From contig CANPVZ010000001.1 of the NCBI GenBank assembly GCA_947581855.1, forward strand, positions 186,001-250,000: a stretch of DNA of 64,000 nt. The letters are read 5' to 3'. Below are positions 45,304 through 54,412 of this stretch, one piece after another. Position 1 is the first letter of the stretch, and the number at the start of each line of letters is the position of its first letter. The position numbers and the translations under genes were made by a program. The notes beneath the pieces are model-generated. The model was not told the DNA's origin and searched no databases. It saw only the letters and a list, made by a program, of their open reading frames with translations. The stretch comes from an uncultured Phocaeicola sp. (GTDB lineage: Bacteria; Bacteroidota; Bacteroidia; Bacteroidales; Bacteroidaceae).

Positions 45304-45684
45304 ACTTTTATTCCTGTAAAAGGAATTCTTGAGTATGCGAATTTTATGGAGGATTCTTATGTAGTCAGCCAGAATATGGAGATTCCAAAGATATTTCTGG
45401 ATGAGCATAATTTTCGTGGACTTATCTATTTTGACGTAATCAATTCCGGTGATGGGGATTTAAATTCAAAAGTTCTTCTTTATTCGGATAACTACGCCCG
45501 AAATTCTTATGGCTATATGGAAGCAAAACTTGGAATCATTTCGTTGTATGTGAACGTAAACGCTTAAGGTGCTAGTATTTATTCCGGAGAATTACTTATA
45601 GATTTAAATAAGCAGAAACATTTCAAGGGGAATTTTAAATTATCTTATGGTATGAGTAGTATGGCTCATATCATTATAAGATAA
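45304..45684 (+). pseudogene. Gene remnant with in-frame stop, unknown family
   Basis: One frame runs from a stop at 45301 to a stop at 45684, interrupted only by TAA at 45565-45567. Upstream of the ATG at 45346 the same frame already reads as protein (FIPVKGILEYANF), and after the internal stop it reads GASIYSGELLIDLNKQKHFKGNFKLSYG. There is no start codon at a sensible place and no signal sequence, so this is most likely a fragment of a larger exported protein. I do not recognise the family. Confidence 0.55.
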
Positions 45685-45719
45685 AAACCTGTTGATGAAA
45701 ATATGTAATTGGTTAAATG

Positions 45720-45737
45720 TTTTTTTTTGGGGGGGGG
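45720..45737. repeat. Homopolymer tract T9G9
   Basis: Nine T followed by nine G, ten bases before a signal-peptide-like start codon at 45747. A G-run of this length is unusual in this AT-rich sequence and is a typical slippage site. Confidence 0.7.
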
Positions 45738-45746
45738 AGAGAGGAT

Positions 45747-46287
45747 ATGAAGAAAGTGATTTGTCTGCTTGTTGGAGGAATGAGCATGATGACAGGCAAT
45801 AACAGGTAAAACCTTGAAAGGGTTTTAGATATAGCTTATAAATATTCTATAAATATACGAATATATAAGAATGAATAGGGAAGTGAATGTTCGGAGACGG
45901 CATTCTTTTATCCATAGCTATCGGCCAAGTATTTCTTGAGTATGTGGCTGTCATAAAATCTTTTATATTTTCTATTACTCAACTTAATGATTCTATAGTC
46001 AATTATGATGCGAATAATTTTATTTTCACTCCCAATTTATCTTTTCGATGCCTATTGATTTTGCCGGAGGTACTTTGAGGACAAATAGTAGCCTCAGTTA
46101 TTATAGCAATAGAAGTTCTGGAGATGAAACGCATAGTTATTCTATTCAATCTTATTTAAAAGATGAACCGGAGGTAAAAGGTAATTTACTTCAAGAAAGG
46201 AGAATTACGTATGAAGAATATAGTCGTTTCTTTTTCAAGTATATTTATAATAAAATGGATATGCTGAAAAATTTAAGTGAACTTTAG
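45747..46287 (+). pseudogene. Decayed exported protein, possibly TolC-family
   Basis: A signal peptide (MKKVICLLVGGMSMMTGNN) is followed at once by a stop at 45807. In a shifted frame NLERVLDIAYKYS follows, as at the start of mature TolC-like proteins. Later frames give NNFIFTPNLSF and, after a further shift near 46050, MPIDFAGGTLRTNSSLSYYSNRSSG, as in the barrel strands of Bacteroidetes TolC homologues. Only about 180 codons spread over three frames remain. The family call is tentative; that it is a broken gene is more certain. Confidence 0.5.
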
Positions 46288-46407
46288 CCGTATATTTCAG
46301 AATAGAGTGTCATACTATGTATGATTGCCGTCATGACCTGGACTTTTTTGGGCCTTTTCGAGGGGAATTGCCGATAATTAAATCAAACAGGATATTCCAT
46401 TTTTACG

Positions 46408-46440
46408 AAGTTAACTTCATGGGCAAAGTAAGTTAACTTC
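46408..46440. repeat. Two palindromes at a 22-bp period before nqrA
   Basis: AAGTTAACTTC occurs at 46408-46418 and 46430-46440, exactly 22 bp apart. The first copy is the 12-bp palindrome GAAGTTAACTTC, and similar bases (ATGGGC, GTTGGC) follow both. The period equals that of the unrelated array at 36849-36904. Confidence 0.7.
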
Positions 46441-46631
46441 GTTGGCATTTGAAGCAGGTTTCATTCCTTTCTGCTATTACATGCTTATGTGTACCGTTTT
46501 TCATAAAAGTAAATAACCTTTCAAATCTATTGATTGATTAAAGTGCAAATAAGTGGAATGCTAACAGCTGATTTAAAGAATTATTTCTCTAATAACTAAC
46601 TGAAAGTTGTTATTATCCCACTAATTTTATA

Positions 46632-46639
46632 TACTTTTG
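46632..46639 (+). promoter_or_regulatory. -7 box of the nqr operon
   Basis: TACTTTTG matches TAnnTTTG, with GTTG about 22 bases upstream. The transcript start is predicted 30 bases before the nqrA ATG. Confidence 0.6.
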
Positions 46640-46674
46640 CACGCAAAACTAATAAACTATTATTTACTAGGTAT

Positions 46675-48027
46675 ATGGCAAATGTAATTAAGTTACGTAA
46701 AGGCTTGGACATAAACCTGAAAGGGAAACCGGTGCAGGAGCTTTTTAACGTAAAACAGCCCGAAACTTATGCATTGGTTCCGGACGATTTTACGGGCGTT
46801 ACTCCTAAAGTGGTGGTGAAAGAACAGGATTGTGTAAAAGTCGGGGATGCTTTGTTTATTGATAAAAAACATCCAGAAGTAAAATTTGTCTCTCCCGTGA
46901 GTGGAACAGTGCTGGGTGTGGACAGAGGCGAGCGCCGTAAGGTGTTGAGCATTCGTGTAAAAGCTGATGCAGAACAGAGCTATGTAGAATTTGGCAAAAA
47001 AAATGTGGAGAAGCTTTCGGGTGAAGAGGTGAAAGAGGCTTTGCTGGAGGCGGGTCTGTTTGCCTTTATTAAACAGCGCCCTTATGACGTGGTGGCAGAT
47101 CCGGACAGTGCTCCGAAGGCCATTTTTATATCTGCTTTTGATTCTCAACCGCTGGCTCCGGATTTTGAGTTCGTTTTGAAAGGACAAGAACAAGATTTTC
47201 AAACCGGTCTGAATGCTTTGGCAAAGATGGCTCCGGTTTATTTAGGAGTAAGTATTACACAGAAATCGCTAGCCTTGACGCAAGCTAAAAATGCAACAAT
47301 TACGATGTTCGACGGCCCTCATCCGGCAGGAAATGTGGGCGTGCAGATTCACCATGTAAATCCGATAAATAAAGGTGACATAGTATGGACTATCGGGGCG
47401 GAAGAAGTTATTTTTATCGGACGGTTATTCCGTACCGGACAGCTCGACTTTACCCGTACCATAGCTTTGGCAGGTTCGGAGGTTAAAGCCCCGGCTTATT
47501 GTAAAATGGTAATCGGAGCGCAGCTGACTCCTTTGTTGCAGGGACGAACCACTACGGGCAAAATCCTCCGTTATATTAACGGAAATGTACTGACCGGACG
47601 TAAAACTACACCTGATGCTTTTTTAGGAGCAAAATCTACTGAAATTACGGTGATTCCCGAAGGTAGTGATGTACATGAAATGCTTGGATGGATCATGCCG
47701 CGTTTTAATGATTATAGCACAAGTCATTCTTATTTCACATGGTTGTTTGGCAAAAAAAGGCAATATACAATAGATGCCCGCATCAAAGGTGGTGAACGGC
47801 ATATGATTATGTCGAACGAGTATGATAAAGTGTTCCCGATGGATATTCTTCCGGAGTTTCTGATTAAAGCTATTATTGCGGGAGATATTGATCGCATGGA
47901 AGCGTTGGGTATTTATGAAGTGGCGCCTGAAGACTTTGCTTTGTGCGAGTTTGTGGATTCTTCAAAGTTGGAGTTGCAACGGATTGTGCGGGAAGGGCTG
48001 GATGCCTTACGTGCAGAAATGTGCTAA
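46675..48027 (+). CDS. nqrA: Na+-translocating NADH:quinone reductase subunit A
   Basis: A 450-residue cytoplasmic subunit of Na+-NQR, which couples NADH oxidation by quinone to sodium export. The opening IKLRKGLDINLKGKP, the biotinyl-like HPEVKFVSPVSGTVLGVDRGERR and the LFGKKRQYTIDARIKGG region are those of NqrA. It is the first of six genes in standard order (A-F) on one strand, and the promoter lies directly upstream. Confidence 0.96.
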   Translation: MANVIKLRKGLDINLKGKPVQELFNVKQPETYALVPDDFTGVTPKVVVKEQDCVKVGDALFIDKKHPEVKFVSPVSGTVLGVDRGERRKVLSIRVKADAEQSYVEFGKKNVEKLSGEEVKEALLEAGLFAFIKQRPYDVVADPDSAPKAIFISAFDSQPLAPDFEFVLKGQEQDFQTGLNALAKMAPVYLGVSITQKSLALTQAKNATITMFDGPHPAGNVGVQIHHVNPINKGDIVWTIGAEEVIFIGRLFRTGQLDFTRTIALAGSEVKAPAYCKMVIGAQLTPLLQGRTTTGKILRYINGNVLTGRKTTPDAFLGAKSTEITVIPEGSDVHEMLGWIMPRFNDYSTSHSYFTWLFGKKRQYTIDARIKGGERHMIMSNEYDKVFPMDILPEFLIKAIIAGDIDRMEALGIYEVAPEDFALCEFVDSSKLELQRIVREGLDALRAEMC

Positions 48028-48063
48028 TACATTATTCATTATTATATAATTGACAAAACATTA

Positions 48064-49245
48064 ATGAAAACGTTAAGAAATTATCTCGACAAGATAAAGC
48101 CGAACTTTGAAGAGGGAGGCAAGTTCCATGCGTTTCGTTCTGTGTTCGACGGTTTTGAAACCTTCTTATATGTGCCGAACACAACTTCGAAAACAGGAAC
48201 TAACATCCATGATGCCATCGACAGTAAGCGTATCATGTCGATTGTTGTGATTGCTTTAGTACCGGCTTTGCTGTTCGGTATGTATAATATAGGTTATCAG
48301 CATTTTCTGGCTACTACCGGTTCGGTAGGTAGTTTTTGGGAAATGTTTGTTTACGGTTTTTTGGCTGTATTGCCTAAAATTATTGTATCGTATGTCGTTG
48401 GACTCGGTATTGAGTTCATGGTAGCCCAATGGAAGAACGAAGAAATTCATGAAGGCTTTTTGGTTTCGGGTATACTGATTCCGATGATTGTTCCGGTAGA
48501 CTGTCCGTTATGGATGTTGGCAGTGGCTACTGCATTCTCAGTTATTTTTGCAAAGGAAGTATTCGGTGGTACGGGTATGAATGTATTCAATGTTGCCTTG
48601 GTTACTCGCGCGTTCTTGTTCTTTGCATATCCTACTAAAATGTCCGGCGATTCAGTTTGGGTTTCGGGTGACAGTATTTTTGGTTTAGGAGGTGATAAAT
48701 TTATAGATGGATTCTCTGGAGCTACTGCTTTAGGTGTGGCTTCCACAGCTGTTACTCCCGATGGTTATATGCCTTTTTCTTGGGATATGGTTACCGGTTT
48801 GATACCGGGTTCTATCGGTGAGACAAGTGTTATTGCTATTGCTTTGGGTGCAATCCTCTTATTATGGACGGGAGTAGCAAGCTGGAAAATCATGCTTTCC
48901 GTATTTGCAGGAGGTGCATTTATGGCATGGATTTTTAATGTAATCGGTCCGGATACGGCGATGGCCCACATGCCTTGGTATCAACATCTTGTATTGGGAG
49001 GTTTCTGCTTTGGTGCTGTGTTTATGGCTACCGATCCCGTTACCGCATCTCGTACAGAGACAGGTAAATATATTTATGGAATTCTGATAGGTGTTATGGC
49101 TATTATTATTCGTGTGCTTAACCCTGGATATCCTGAAGGTATGATGCTGGCTATTTTATTAATGAATGTATTTGCTCCGTTAATTGACTACTGCATTATG
49201 CAGAACAATATATCTCGGAGAATGAATCGTGCAAAACTTAAATAA
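48064..49245 (+). CDS. nqrB: Na+-NQR subunit B
   Basis: A 393-residue polytopic subunit. The covalent FMN threonine is in the GFSGATALGVAST segment. About ten membrane helices are present, and the NLFRPV-type C-terminal region ends in AIMGVMAIIIRVLNPGYPEGMMLAILLMN-like sequence. It carries riboflavin/FMN and the sodium path. It starts 36 bases after nqrA and is followed by nqrC after 8 bases. Confidence 0.96.
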   Translation: MKTLRNYLDKIKPNFEEGGKFHAFRSVFDGFETFLYVPNTTSKTGTNIHDAIDSKRIMSIVVIALVPALLFGMYNIGYQHFLATTGSVGSFWEMFVYGFLAVLPKIIVSYVVGLGIEFMVAQWKNEEIHEGFLVSGILIPMIVPVDCPLWMLAVATAFSVIFAKEVFGGTGMNVFNVALVTRAFLFFAYPTKMSGDSVWVSGDSIFGLGGDKFIDGFSGATALGVASTAVTPDGYMPFSWDMVTGLIPGSIGETSVIAIALGAILLLWTGVASWKIMLSVFAGGAFMAWIFNVIGPDTAMAHMPWYQHLVLGGFCFGAVFMATDPVTASRTETGKYIYGILIGVMAIIIRVLNPGYPEGMMLAILLMNVFAPLIDYCIMQNNISRRMNRAKLK

Positions 49246-49253
49246 TCAGGAAT

Positions 49254-50069
49254 ATGGCTACAAAGAAATTTAGATGTAAAGTATGTGGCTATGTCCACGA
49301 AGGAAACAGTGCTCCTGATAAATGTCCGATATGTAATGCACCGGCTTCGGAATTTGAGGAGATAAAGGAAGGAAAGAGCAAATTGGATACAAACAGCAAT
49401 GTGTACACTATATTTTATGCTTCGGTTATGGTGATTGTTGTTGCTTTCCTTTTGGCGTTTGTGAGTTCCTCATTACGTGCTACGCAAAATAAGAATGTGG
49501 AACTCGATACTAAGAAGCAAATTCTTGCAGCTCTGAATATCAGAGGTGTGAAGGATGCGGAGGCCGAGTATAACAAATATATCAAGGCGGATATGTTGGT
49601 AAATGAAGATGGTACTCTTACAGAGAATACTGGAGCGTTTGCCACTGCGTATGAAAAAGAAGCAAAAGAAAACAACCGTTTGCATGTGTTTGTTGCAGAG
49701 GTAGACGGACAGAAAAAATATATATTCCCTGTTTACGGTGCGGGTCTTTGGGGCGCTATATGGGGATATGTAGCATTGGACAGTGATAAAAACACCGTTT
49801 ACGGTGTATATTTCTCTCATGCCAGTGAAACTCCTGGATTGGGTGCTGAAATCGCAAGCGAACATTTCCAAGGAGAGTTTCCGGGAAAGAAGACACTCGA
49901 AGACGGTGACATAGCTTTAGGTGTTGTGAAATATGGAAAAGTAGAAAAGCCTGAATATCAGGTTGACGGTATTTCCGGCGGTACCATTACATCAGTAGGT
50001 GTGAATGACATGTTGCGGAAGTGCTTGAATAGTTATAAGAGTTTTTTAACTAATAATAAGGAGGAATAA
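49254..50069 (+). CDS. nqrC: Na+-NQR subunit C with N-terminal rubredoxin-like domain
   Basis: A 271-residue protein. Residues 1-38 are a rubredoxin-like metal site: FRCKVCGYVHEG with C8 and C11, and KCPICNAPASEFEEI with C24 and C27. One membrane helix follows (about residues 50-73), then the normal NqrC body, with the flavinylation motif DGISGGTITSVGV near the C-terminus carrying the FMN-linked threonine. Common NqrC lacks the Cys4 domain, so this is a fusion. The domain lies before the membrane helix and so would face the cytoplasm. It begins 8 bases after nqrB and ends 4 bases before nqrD. Confidence 0.95.
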   Translation: MATKKFRCKVCGYVHEGNSAPDKCPICNAPASEFEEIKEGKSKLDTNSNVYTIFYASVMVIVVAFLLAFVSSSLRATQNKNVELDTKKQILAALNIRGVKDAEAEYNKYIKADMLVNEDGTLTENTGAFATAYEKEAKENNRLHVFVAEVDGQKKYIFPVYGAGLWGAIWGYVALDSDKNTVYGVYFSHASETPGLGAEIASEHFQGEFPGKKTLEDGDIALGVVKYGKVEKPEYQVDGISGGTITSVGVNDMLRKCLNSYKSFLTNNKEE

Positions 50070-50073
50070 GAAT

Positions 50074-50712
50074 ATGGGACAATTGTTTTCAAAAAAGAAT
50101 AAAGAAGTATTCTCTACTCCAATAGGCAGCATGAACAATCCCGTGACTGTGCAGGTCTTGGGAATCTGTTCTGCGTTAGCAGTTACGGCAAAGTTAGAGC
50201 CGGCTATCGTGATGGGTCTTTCGGTAACGGTTATTACGGCATTTTCTAATGTGGTAATTTCTTTTTTGCGTAAAACCATCCCTAACCGCATTCGTATTAT
50301 CGTTCAATTGGTAGTAGTCGCTGCGTTGGTTACCATTGTAAGTGAAATATTGAAAGCCTTTGCTTATGATGTGAGTGTACAGCTTTCTGTTTATGTAGGT
50401 TTAATAATTACCAACTGTATTTTGATGGGGCGGCTCGAAGCGTTTGCCATGCAGAATGCTCCTTGGGAATCTTTCCTCGATGGAGTTGGTAATGGTTTGG
50501 GATATGCCAAGATATTAATCATTGTTGCGTTTTTTCGAGAACTTTTGGGATCGGGTACGATTTTGGGCTTTAATATATTGAATTATAATCCTATAAAAGA
50601 AACGGGTTACGTTAATAATGGTTTGATGTTAATGCCGCCGATGGCATTGATTATCGTGGCTTGTATTATTTGGTACGATCGTTCACGCCATAGAGATTTG
50701 CAAGAGAAGTAA
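50074..50712 (+). CDS. nqrD: Na+-NQR subunit D
   Basis: A 212-residue hydrophobic subunit with six helices, related to RnfE. The conserved cysteine-containing helices are VQVLGICSALAVTAKLEPA and LIITNCILMGRLEAFAM, whose Cys pair with those of NqrE forms an iron site in the membrane. GVGNGLGYAKILIIVAFFRELLGSG is also typical. It starts 4 bases after nqrC. A 133-base spacer with a long imperfect palindrome separates it from nqrE. Confidence 0.96.
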   Translation: MGQLFSKKNKEVFSTPIGSMNNPVTVQVLGICSALAVTAKLEPAIVMGLSVTVITAFSNVVISFLRKTIPNRIRIIVQLVVVAALVTIVSEILKAFAYDVSVQLSVYVGLIITNCILMGRLEAFAMQNAPWESFLDGVGNGLGYAKILIIVAFFRELLGSGTILGFNILNYNPIKETGYVNNGLMLMPPMALIIVACIIWYDRSRHRDLQEK

Positions 50713-50719
50713 TCAATGT

Positions 50720-50838
50720 AAAATGAAGAATGAAAAATGGAAAAATAAAGAACTGAGAATGTGCTTATAAGTGAAAGCGAAAGTGAGATATGTGGTACAT
50801 TGTTGATTCTTGTTTTTTAATTCTAAATTCTTAATTCA
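50720..50838. repeat. Long imperfect palindrome inside the nqr operon
   Basis: The A-rich stretch at about 50720-50763 (AATGAAGAATGAAAAATGG and onward) aligns with the complement of the T-rich stretch at about 50797-50838 at roughly 31 of 43 positions. Together they fill nearly all of the nqrD-nqrE spacer. All other nqr junctions are 4-36 bases, so this is probably an inserted palindromic element. Confidence 0.5.
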
Positions 50839-50845
50839 AAATAAT

Positions 50846-51472
50846 ATGGAACATTTTTTTAGCTTATTCGTCCGCTCCATTTTTGTGGACAACATGATAT
50901 TCGCATTCTTTCTTGGTATGTGCTCATACTTGGCCGTATCGAAGAATGTGAAGACCGCTTTGGGATTGGGTATTGCCGTAACGTTTGTGTTAGTGGTAAC
51001 ACTTCCGGTCAACTATTTATTGCAAACCAGGGTGCTTGCGGCTAACGCAATCGTTGAAGGTGTTGACCTTAGCTTCCTTAGTTTTATTCTTTTCATTGCC
51101 GTTATTGCCGCTATTGTTCAGTTAGTAGAGATGATTGTGGAGCGTTTCAGCCCTTCGTTGTATGCTTCATTAGGTATCTTTCTACCTTTGATAGCTGTAA
51201 ACTGTGCCATCATGGGTGCTTCTCTCTTTATGCAACAGCGCATTACGTTGGGAGCAAGTGATCCGAAATATATTGGTGACATGGCGGATGCTCTTTCTTA
51301 CGCGCTTGGTTCGGGTATCGGTTGGTTGCTGGCTATTGTCGGTTTGGCTGCTATTCGTGAAAAGATGGCTTACTCTGACGTGCCTGCTCCGTTGAAAGGT
51401 TTAGGCATTACGTTTATTACCGTAGGTCTGATGGCGATGGCTTTTATGTGTTTTTCAGGTTTGAACATCTAA
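50846..51472 (+). CDS. nqrE: Na+-NQR subunit E
   Basis: A 208-residue six-helix subunit related to Rnf[28 protein letters not shown] and [18 protein letters not shown] hold the cysteines that complete the intramembrane iron site with NqrD. The ATG at 50846 ([16 protein letters not shown]) fits the family N-terminus. Translation probably needs its own ribosome entry because of the 133-base gap after nqrD. It is 19 bases before nqrF. Confidence 0.96.
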   Translation: MEHFFSLFVRSIFVDNMIFAFFLGMCSYLAVSKNVKTALGLGIAVTFVLVVTLPVNYLLQTRVLAANAIVEGVDLSFLSFILFIAVIAAIVQLVEMIVERFSPSLYASLGIFLPLIAVNCAIMGASLFMQQRITLGASDPKYIGDMADALSYALGSGIGWLLAIVGLAAIREKMAYSDVPAPLKGLGITFITVGLMAMAFMCFSGLNI

Positions 51473-51491
51473 TAAAGAAAAGAATAAAACA

Positions 51492-52763
51492 ATGGATATA
51501 AGTATGATATTAGCAAGCATTGGAGTATTCCTGGTGGTTGTTCTATTGCTTGTTGTAATCTTATTGGTTGCCAAAAACTTTTTGGTGCCTTCAGGTAATG
51601 TGAAATTGACTATTAATGGCGAAAAAACGATGGATGTGGCATCTGGTTCTACTTTGCTCAATACACTTTCGGTCAACGGAGTATTCCTTTCTTCCGCTTG
51701 TGGTGGTAAAGGTTCTTGCGGACAGTGTAAGTGCCAGGTAATGGAGGGAGGCGGTGAAATATTGCCTTCTGAAACTCCTCACTTCAGTCGTAAACAAATA
51801 CAAGATCATTGGCGCTTGGGTTGCCAGGTAAAGGTAAAAGGTGACATGGGCATTAAAGTTCCCGAAAGTGTATTGGGTGTAAAAGAGTGGGAGTGTGAAG
51901 TAATCAGTAACAAGAATGTGGCAACTTTTATCAAAGAGTTCATTGTGGCGTTGCCTAAGGGGGAACACATGGACTTTATTCCTGGTAGCTATGCTCAGAT
52001 TAAGATTCCTACTTACTCAATGGATTATAATAAGGATATAGACAAAAGCCTGATTGGTGATGAATATTTGCCTGCATGGGAGAATTTTGGTCTATTTACG
52101 CTGAAATGTAAAAATGATGAACCTACAATTCGGGCTTATTCTATGGCTAACTATCCGGCGGAAGGAGACCGTATTATGTTAACTGTACGTATTGCTACTC
52201 CTCCGTTTAAGCCCAAACCTCAAGTAGGCTTTCAGGATGTGATGCCGGGTATTGCTTCGTCGTACATCTTTACCTTGAAACCGGGTGATAAAGTGATTAT
52301 GAGTGGTCCCTACGGAGACTTCCATCCGATATTCGATTCGAAGCGTGAAATGATGTGGATTGGTGGTGGTGCCGGTATGGCTCCGTTACGTGCACAAATC
52401 ATGCACATGACCAAGACACTTCATACAACTGACCGGAAGATGTCTTATTTCTATGGAGCACGAGCTCTGAATGAGGTATTCTATTTGGAAGATTTCTTGC
52501 AATTGGAGAAAGAATTCCCCAATTTTTCATTCCATTTGGCTCTCGACCGTCCTGATCCGGCTGCTGATGCGGCCGGCGTGAAGTATACTCCGGGATTTGT
52601 TCATCAGGTGATTTATGAAACATATCTGAAAAACCATGAGGCTCCGGAAGATATCGAGTATTATATGTGCGGACCGGGTCCGATGTCAAATGCGGTAGTA
52701 AATATGCTTGATGGTTTAGGTGTAGATCCGGCAAATATTATGTATGATAACTTTGGCGGATAA
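51492..52763 (+). CDS. nqrF: Na+-NQR subunit F (NADH-oxidising subunit)
   Basis: A 423-residue subunit with an N-terminal membrane helix. It carries a [2Fe-2S] ferredoxin domain (SSACGGKGSCGQCKCQV, later GCQVK), then an FAD-binding domain (IRAYSMANYPAE) and an NADH-binding domain (MWIGGGAGMAPLRAQIMHM; YYMCGPGPMSNAVVNML). The C-terminus DPANIMYDNFGG is the family ending. It is the last gene of the operon; a strong terminator follows. Confidence 0.97.
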   Translation: MDISMILASIGVFLVVVLLLVVILLVAKNFLVPSGNVKLTINGEKTMDVASGSTLLNTLSVNGVFLSSACGGKGSCGQCKCQVMEGGGEILPSETPHFSRKQIQDHWRLGCQVKVKGDMGIKVPESVLGVKEWECEVISNKNVATFIKEFIVALPKGEHMDFIPGSYAQIKIPTYSMDYNKDIDKSLIGDEYLPAWENFGLFTLKCKNDEPTIRAYSMANYPAEGDRIMLTVRIATPPFKPKPQVGFQDVMPGIASSYIFTLKPGDKVIMSGPYGDFHPIFDSKREMMWIGGGAGMAPLRAQIMHMTKTLHTTDRKMSYFYGARALNEVFYLEDFLQLEKEFPNFSFHLALDRPDPAADAAGVKYTPGFVHQVIYETYLKNHEAPEDIEYYMCGPGPMSNAVVNMLDGLGVDPANIMYDNFGG

Positions 52764-52790
52764 AAAGTAGTATCAGAACTTAAATAAACA

Positions 52791-52828
52791 AAACGGATTG
52801 CTTTATATAGGAGGCAATCCGTTTTTTT
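52791..52828 (+). terminator. Terminator of the nqr operon
   Basis: AAACGGATTGC (52791-52801) pairs with GCAATCCGTTT (52814-52824); seven T residues follow the stem's GC part. Confidence 0.88.
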
Positions 52829-53092
52829 GTTAATTTTACAGCGTATCAAAATTCTTCTTTCTTTTGCGGTTGCAAGTAAAATTTAACAGGTTGAGTGGTG
52901 ATAAGCTTGCAGCGGTTTTATATGTTTTTGATGATTGATATTGAATCTCGAAAAGGATAGGTAAAATGCAAGTGATGATTGTTACAAAAATAGGTTTGTT
53001 GCAAATAAATATAAAAAAGTGGATATTGCTTGTTTAAATAGGTGATGCCAATTTAGGAAATAGGTTAAAGATTAAATAAAAAATAAGTTAGT
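52829..53092. other. Non-coding leader region before the DEAD-box gene
   Basis: AT-rich with no open frame and no convincing TAnnTTTG box. Two purine-rich stretches directly precede the ATG at 53093. I see nothing else in it. Confidence 0.5.
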
Positions 53093-54412
53093 ATGATAGA
53101 CAGAGAAAAGATTCTTCAAAATCTAAAAATAGAAATGTTGAATCCCATGCAACAAGCTACATGGGAAGGAGATGTGGACAGCAAGGATTTAATTCTGCTT
53201 TCGCCTACGGGCTCGGGTAAAACCATAGCCTATTTACTTCCTTTACTTCGCAGGTTAAATGTAGAGGAAAAAGGTGTACAGGCTGTCATCCTCGTTCCTT
53301 CCCGAGAATTGGCTTTACAGACTGAGAATGTTTTTAAATCAATGGGTACGGATTATAAAATAATGAGCTGCTATGGAGGGCGTCCAGCTATGGAAGAGCA
53401 TCGTACGATGAAAGGTATTCAACCTGCCGTTATTGTAGCTACTCCCGGTCGGATGAACGACCATCTCTCTAAACAGAACTTTGATGCTTCTACTGTAAAA
53501 ACATTGGTAATCGATGAGTTTGACAAATGCCTCGAGTTTGGTTTCCATGACGAGATGTCTGCCGTAATTGCGCAGTTGCCCAATTTGACAAAACGTTATC
53601 TTTTGTCGGCTACGGATGCGGAAGAAATTCCTGAGTTTACAGGGATAGGGCATACTCTGAAGCTGAATTTTCTGAATCCGGAAGAACCGCATTCCCATCG
53701 TATTCATGTTTATAAAGTTATATCTCCCGAAAAAGACAAACTTGAGACTCTTTATAAGTTGCTTTGTACGTTAGGTAATCAGTCGACGATTGTATTTTGT
53801 AACCATCGGGAATCGGTTGATCGTATCGGAAAATATCTTTCATCGAAAGGTGTGTATCATGAAACTTTTCATGGCGGTATGGAACAAGACGTACGGGAAC
53901 GTGCGCTATATAAATTCCGTAATGGCAGTTGCCATATATTTATTTCTACCGATTTAGCAGCAAGAGGATTGGACATTCCCCATATAGAGCATATTGTTCA
54001 CTATCATCTCCCGCTGAACGAAGAAGGATATATCCATCGTAACGGACGGACGGCACGTTGGGAGGCAGAAGGCAATTCGTATTTAATTCTTTATAAGGAC
54101 GATCTGTTACCGGAGTATTGTGATAATATGCAAGAATATATTTTGCCGGAGAATCCTCCTAAGCCGTTGGCTCCGCTATGGGTCACCTTATACATAGGAA
54201 AAGGCAAGAAAGATAAGCTTAATAAAGTTGATATTGTGGGCTTCTTATATAAAAAGGGTAATCTTTCTAAAGAAGATATAGGAAAAGTAGATGTAAAAGA
54301 CCATTATTCATTGGTTGCCATAAAGAGGAAAAAGCTGAAACAAACGTTGAATTTGATTGAAGGAGAAAAAATTAAGGGAATAAAGACTATTATAGAGGAA
54401 GTGAAGGGGTGA
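53093..54412 (+). CDS. DEAD-box-type RNA helicase
   Basis: A 439-residue helicase with both RecA-like domains. Motif I is SPTGSGKT, Ia is VPSRELALQ, II is VIDEFDKCLE (DEFD rather than DEAD), III is SAT, V is STDLAARGLDIP and VI is HRNGRTAR. The Q motif region is shortened (LNPMQQATW). After motif VI it ends in a lysine-rich domain that may bind RNA (IGKVDVKDHYSLVAIKRKKLKQTL), similar to the DbpA-type RNA-binding domain. It probably acts in ribosome assembly or mRNA turnover. It stands alone. Confidence 0.9.
   Translation: MIDREKILQNLKIEMLNPMQQATWEGDVDSKDLILLSPTGSGKTIAYLLPLLRRLNVEEKGVQAVILVPSRELALQTENVFKSMGTDYKIMSCYGGRPAMEEHRTMKGIQPAVIVATPGRMNDHLSKQNFDASTVKTLVIDEFDKCLEFGFHDEMSAVIAQLPNLTKRYLLSATDAEEIPEFTGIGHTLKLNFLNPEEPHSHRIHVYKVISPEKDKLETLYKLLCTLGNQSTIVFCNHRESVDRIGKYLSSKGVYHETFHGGMEQDVRERALYKFRNGSCHIFISTDLAARGLDIPHIEHIVHYHLPLNEEGYIHRNGRTARWEAEGNSYLILYKDDLLPEYCDNMQEYILPENPPKPLAPLWVTLYIGKGKKDKLNKVDIVGFLYKKGNLSKEDIGKVDVKDHYSLVAIKRKKLKQTLNLIEGEKIKGIKTIIEEVKG

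Noticed and set aside
45887..46078. 63-codon frame read as an intact small membrane protein
   Set aside because: Its C-terminal part continues in a shifted frame as a barrel-like sequence, so it is better explained as part of a decayed gene.
53093..54412. DEFD instead of DEAD in the helicase as a sign of inactivation
   Set aside because: The Asp-Glu pair of Walker B is kept and all other motifs are intact, so activity is expected.
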